Assembly (NCBI GenBank): GCA_028819945.1
Contig: JAPPKQ010000130.1
Coordinates: 1-7,586 of the forward strand
Length of the DNA stretch: 7,586 bases
From: a bacterium
GTDB taxonomy: Bacteria > Actinomycetota > Acidimicrobiia > Acidimicrobiales > CATQHL01
Reading direction: 5' to 3'
In this document: piece by piece, positions 5,688-7,586 of the stretch
Layout of the letters: the number at the start of each line of letters is the position of its first letter
Numbering within the stretch: position 1 is the stretch's first letter
The notes under the pieces: generated by a model
What the model was told of the DNA's origin: nothing
What the model saw: only the letters and a program-made list of their open reading frames with translations
The model's database searches: none
Made by a program: the position numbers and the translations under genes

Positions 5688-7265
5688 TCAGGCGCGTTTG
5701 GCCAACTCGGCGTCGCGTAGGACCCTCCGCAGGATCTTGCCGGAGATGGCCTTGGGGATGGCGTCGATGAACTCCAGCTCGCGGATCTGCTTGAAGCTCG
5801 CCACCTGGCCGGCGACGAAGTCCTGCAGTTCGCCCGCGGTGGCCTCGGCGCCCGGCTTGAGGACCACGAACGCCTTGGGGATCTCGCCGGCCTCGTCGTC
5901 GGGCACCGGGATGACCGCCGAGTCCGCCACCGCCGGATGTGACAGCAGCAGGCCCTCGAGCTCCGCCGGCGGCACCTGGAAGCCCTTGTACTTGATGAGC
6001 TCCTTGAGCCGGTCGACGATGTAGAAGTCGCCGTCTTCGTCCATGTAGCCGATGTCGCCGGTGAGCAGCCAGCCGTCGGCGTCGATGGTCTCGGCTGTGG
6101 CCTCGGGGTTGTTGAGGTAGCCCTTCATGATGTGGGGGCCGCGCACCCAGATCTCGCCGGACTCGCCCTGCTCCACGTCCTCGCCGGTCGAGGTGTCGAC
6201 GACGCGGCACTCGCTGCTGGGCACGACGCCGCCCACGGAGCCGGGCTTGCCGGAGCCCTCCAGCGCCACGTGGGTGGCGGGACTGGTCTCGGTCATGCCG
6301 TAGCCCTGCAGGATCTCGACGCCGATTCGGTCGGTCACTTCGTTGGCGAGTTCCTCGCTCAGCGGTGCGGCGCCCGAGACGATGGACTTGAGTTTCGACA
6401 GGTCGTAGCGGTCCACCAGGGGGTGCTTGGCGAGTGCCAGCACGATCGGCGGCACGAGGTAGGCGCGGGTGACCTCGTGGTCCTGCATGACCTGCAGGAA
6501 CTGCTCGAGGTCGAAGCGTGGCAGCGACACGGTGGTTGCGCCGACGCGGATGTTGAAGTTGATGAGTATCTGGAGCCCGTACACGTGGAAGTACGGCAGG
6601 ACCGCGATCACGACATCGTCGGAGTCGGCGGGCACCATGGAGCCGCCCTGCACGAGGTTGGCCACGAGGTTGCGGTGCGTGAGCATCACGCCCTTGGGGT
6701 TGCCGGTGGTGCCGCTGGAGTAGGGGAGGACGGCCACGTGGTCGGCCGCGTCGACGGGCGCGTGACCCTCGTAGGAGTCGCCGCCGACCAGGGCGAAGGC
6801 GTCGAGGAGGTCGTCGGCGGGCTCGTGCTCGCCGAGCACGATGATGCGTCCGATGCTGCTGCCGTCGGCCATCGCCTCTCGCGCCAGAGGCAGGAAGAGC
6901 GGGATCGTGAACAGCCAGGTGGCGCCCGAGTCCTCCATCTGGTGGCGCAACTCGCGGGCCGTGTAGGTGGGGTTGGCGGTGGTGGCCGTGCCGCCGCAGA
7001 CCAGCGTGCCGTGCAGGGCGATGACGTATTCCGGGACGTTCGGGGCGAGGATCATCAGCACCCCACCCGGCTGGAACCCGTTCGCCACGAGCCCGCCCGC
7101 GAACCGATGGATCAGCATCTCCAGGGTGGCGAAGTCGTAGGTCCGGCCGGACGGACCGTCCACGAGCGCCGCCTTGGTCGCCCGCTCGCCGGCGTTCTCG
7201 AAGATGTATGGCGTCACCGGAACATCGGGGATCGAAACGTCCGGCAGGCTGCTCGTGATCACCAT
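5688..7265 (-). CDS. 4-coumarate:CoA ligase-like acyl-CoA synthetase (ANL adenylating enzyme)
   Basis: This 525-residue protein is a complete adenylate-forming ligase, which activates a carboxylic acid with ATP and transfers it to coenzyme A. The phosphate-binding loop is YSSGTTGNPKG (182-192). LPYFHVYG and VPPIVLALAKHP with SGAAPLSEEL follow the 4CL pattern. GYGMTETSPA (321-330) is the adenine-binding motif, GEIWVRGPHIMKGYLN matches 4CL box II, and TGDIGYMDEDGDFYIVDR holds Asp404 and Arg419 that contact the ribose and phosphates. KYKGFQVPPAELE starts the mobile C-terminal domain, and Lys510 in ISGKILRR is the catalytic lysine. All key residues are present, so it should be active. The substrate is not certain: bacterial members act on cinnamic-type acids or on medium- and long-chain fatty acids. 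The protein is cytoplasmic, with no signal peptide. The ATG at 7263-7265 has GGAGG six bases upstream. It stands alone in its orientation, with no thioester-using partner genes in view. Confidence 0.93.
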   Translation of the reverse strand: MVITSSLPDVSIPDVPVTPYIFENAGERATKAALVDGPSGRTYDFATLEMLIHRFAGGLVANGFQPGGVLMILAPNVPEYVIALHGTLVCGGTATTANPTYTARELRHQMEDSGATWLFTIPLFLPLAREAMADGSSIGRIIVLGEHEPADDLLDAFALVGGDSYEGHAPVDAADHVAVLPYSSGTTGNPKGVMLTHRNLVANLVQGGSMVPADSDDVVIAVLPYFHVYGLQILINFNIRVGATTVSLPRFDLEQFLQVMQDHEVTRAYLVPPIVLALAKHPLVDRYDLSKLKSIVSGAAPLSEELANEVTDRIGVEILQGYGMTETSPATHVALEGSGKPGSVGGVVPSSECRVVDTSTGEDVEQGESGEIWVRGPHIMKGYLNNPEATAETIDADGWLLTGDIGYMDEDGDFYIVDRLKELIKYKGFQVPPAELEGLLLSHPAVADSAVIPVPDDEAGEIPKAFVVLKPGAEATAGELQDFVAGQVASFKQIRELEFIDAIPKAISGKILRRVLRDAELAKRA

Positions 7266-7271
7266 CGTCGG

Positions 7272-7276
7272 CCTCC
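7272..7276 (-). promoter_or_regulatory. Shine-Dalgarno GGAGG for the acyl-CoA ligase
   Basis: On the minus strand GGAGG lies six bases before the ATG at 7265, near-ideal spacing, and fixes that start. It is the strongest ribosome binding site in the window; the other genes lack a clear one. Confidence 0.85.
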
Positions 7277-7304
7277 AGAGCTCAAGGACTACCCAGTGCC
7301 GGCC

Positions 7305-7310
7305 AGCCTA
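7305..7310 (-). promoter_or_regulatory. Candidate -10 element TAGGCT for the acyl-CoA ligase
   Basis: On the minus strand TAGGCT lies about 40 bases before the ATG and would start a transcript with a leader of roughly 33 bases carrying the GGAGG site. The same hexamer, followed by G and then a CCG-rich stretch, occurs before the UPF0182 gene. No clear -35 is seen at 16-18 bases; GTCAAC lies 14 bases upstream. Confidence 0.4.
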
Positions 7311-7346
7311 CGAGACCGCTGGGAGTTGACGCGGGTCGCCACCCTG

Positions 7347-7373
7347 GTCTTGCCGACTCAGGCTGGAATCCAT
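7347..7373 (+). repeat. Degenerate copy of the palindromic repeat
   Basis: By eye this 27-base segment matches the full copy at 5617-5643 at about 21 of 27 positions without gaps. The right part (GGCTGGAATCCA) is best conserved; the left arm is mutated, so the hairpin is lost. It has the same orientation as the full copy and lies on the other side of the ligase gene. Confidence 0.5.
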
Positions 7374-7586
7374 CGAGGAGCGGTCCGGGGGGTGGTGCTG
7401 ACAGCCGTCCGGGCGGCGACGCTCCGGCGGCCTCGAAATGGCCGCCTACGGCGTCCGCCGGCATCCCCGCCCTCGTCCCGCAACCATGGGGCTTAGAAGA
7501 GCGTCGCCGGCGCCGGGCGGTTCGGCGAGGCTCCGCGCCGGCCGGTTCCTCGACGAGAACCGCGGTGGGGGCTGTGCGGGGGCGGG

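Larger units (their letters stand above)
7266..7586. other. Leader of the ligase gene and right-edge region without a supported gene
   Basis: Apart from the ligase signals and a degenerate repeat copy, no gene is supported here. A stem-loop at 7426-7446 pairs GGCGGCC with GGCCGCC around a 7-base loop, with no T-run. On the minus strand one frame is open from the right edge to a TAA near 7495, and another runs from the edge to a stop near 7280, with an early basic stretch (RRTARRRRRSS). A plus-strand ATG at 7489 is open to the edge for about 32 codons. None has a ribosome binding site or recognisable domain, so a gene end entering from the right is possible but not shown. Confidence 0.35.

Noticed and set aside
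6132..7496. 454-codon plus-strand open frame opposite the acyl-CoA ligase
   Set aside because: The minus strand encodes a complete ANL enzyme with all motifs; this frame yields His/Gly/Val-rich sequence with no domain or ribosome binding site.
7266..7586. tRNA or other structured RNA gene at the right edge
   Set aside because: No T-loop (GTTCRA) with matching acceptor stem was found on either strand; the only hairpin is the isolated stem at 7426-7446.

Overview
The window is GC-rich throughout, with third codon positions mostly G or C. It carries three tightly spaced + strand genes, the start of a divergent gene on the left, and one - strand gene on the right. A PDZ/Lon-like membrane protease next to a UPF0182 membrane protein, together with TAnnnT-type -10 hexamers and an apparently leaderless start, fits a high-GC actinomycete (Actinomycetota). 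An Acidimicrobiia-like lineage is possible but is only a guess; no marker gene here settles it.

Layout. Positions 1-294 (-) hold the N-terminus of a membrane-anchored protein of unknown function that runs off the left edge. A 119-base divergent spacer follows. At 414-1601 (+) is a YlbL/Rv3194c-type PDZ and Lon-like serine protease with an intact Ser/Lys dyad. A 122-base gap with four tandem 15-base units and a possible 34-codon micro-ORF leads into 1724-2410 (+), a small DivIVA-domain coiled-coil protein. At 2516-5539 (+) is a full-length UPF0182 (COG1615) integral membrane protein, probably with its own promoter and a leaderless transcript. A convergent 148-base spacer carries a palindromic repeat. 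At 5688-7265 (-) is a 4-coumarate:CoA ligase-like acyl-CoA synthetase with a clear GGAGG ribosome binding site and a plausible -10. The last ~320 bases hold no gene I can support.

How it fits together. The protease, the DivIVA-like protein and the UPF0182 protein form an apparent envelope-linked neighbourhood: a membrane-anchored extracytoplasmic protease, a polar/septal-type scaffold and a large membrane protein of unknown function. A PDZ/Lon-like gene beside a UPF0182 gene is also found in Mycobacterium tuberculosis (Rv3194c/Rv3193c); here a DivIVA-like gene sits between them. The acyl-CoA ligase faces the other way, has its own signals and looks functionally unrelated. I see no CRISPR array, transposase, phage gene, tRNA or rRNA, and nothing that clearly amounts to a new defence or mobile system. 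The best second-look items are the tandem repeat/micro-ORF in front of the DivIVA gene, the shared TAGGCT promoter hexamer, and the palindromic repeat on both sides of the ligase gene.
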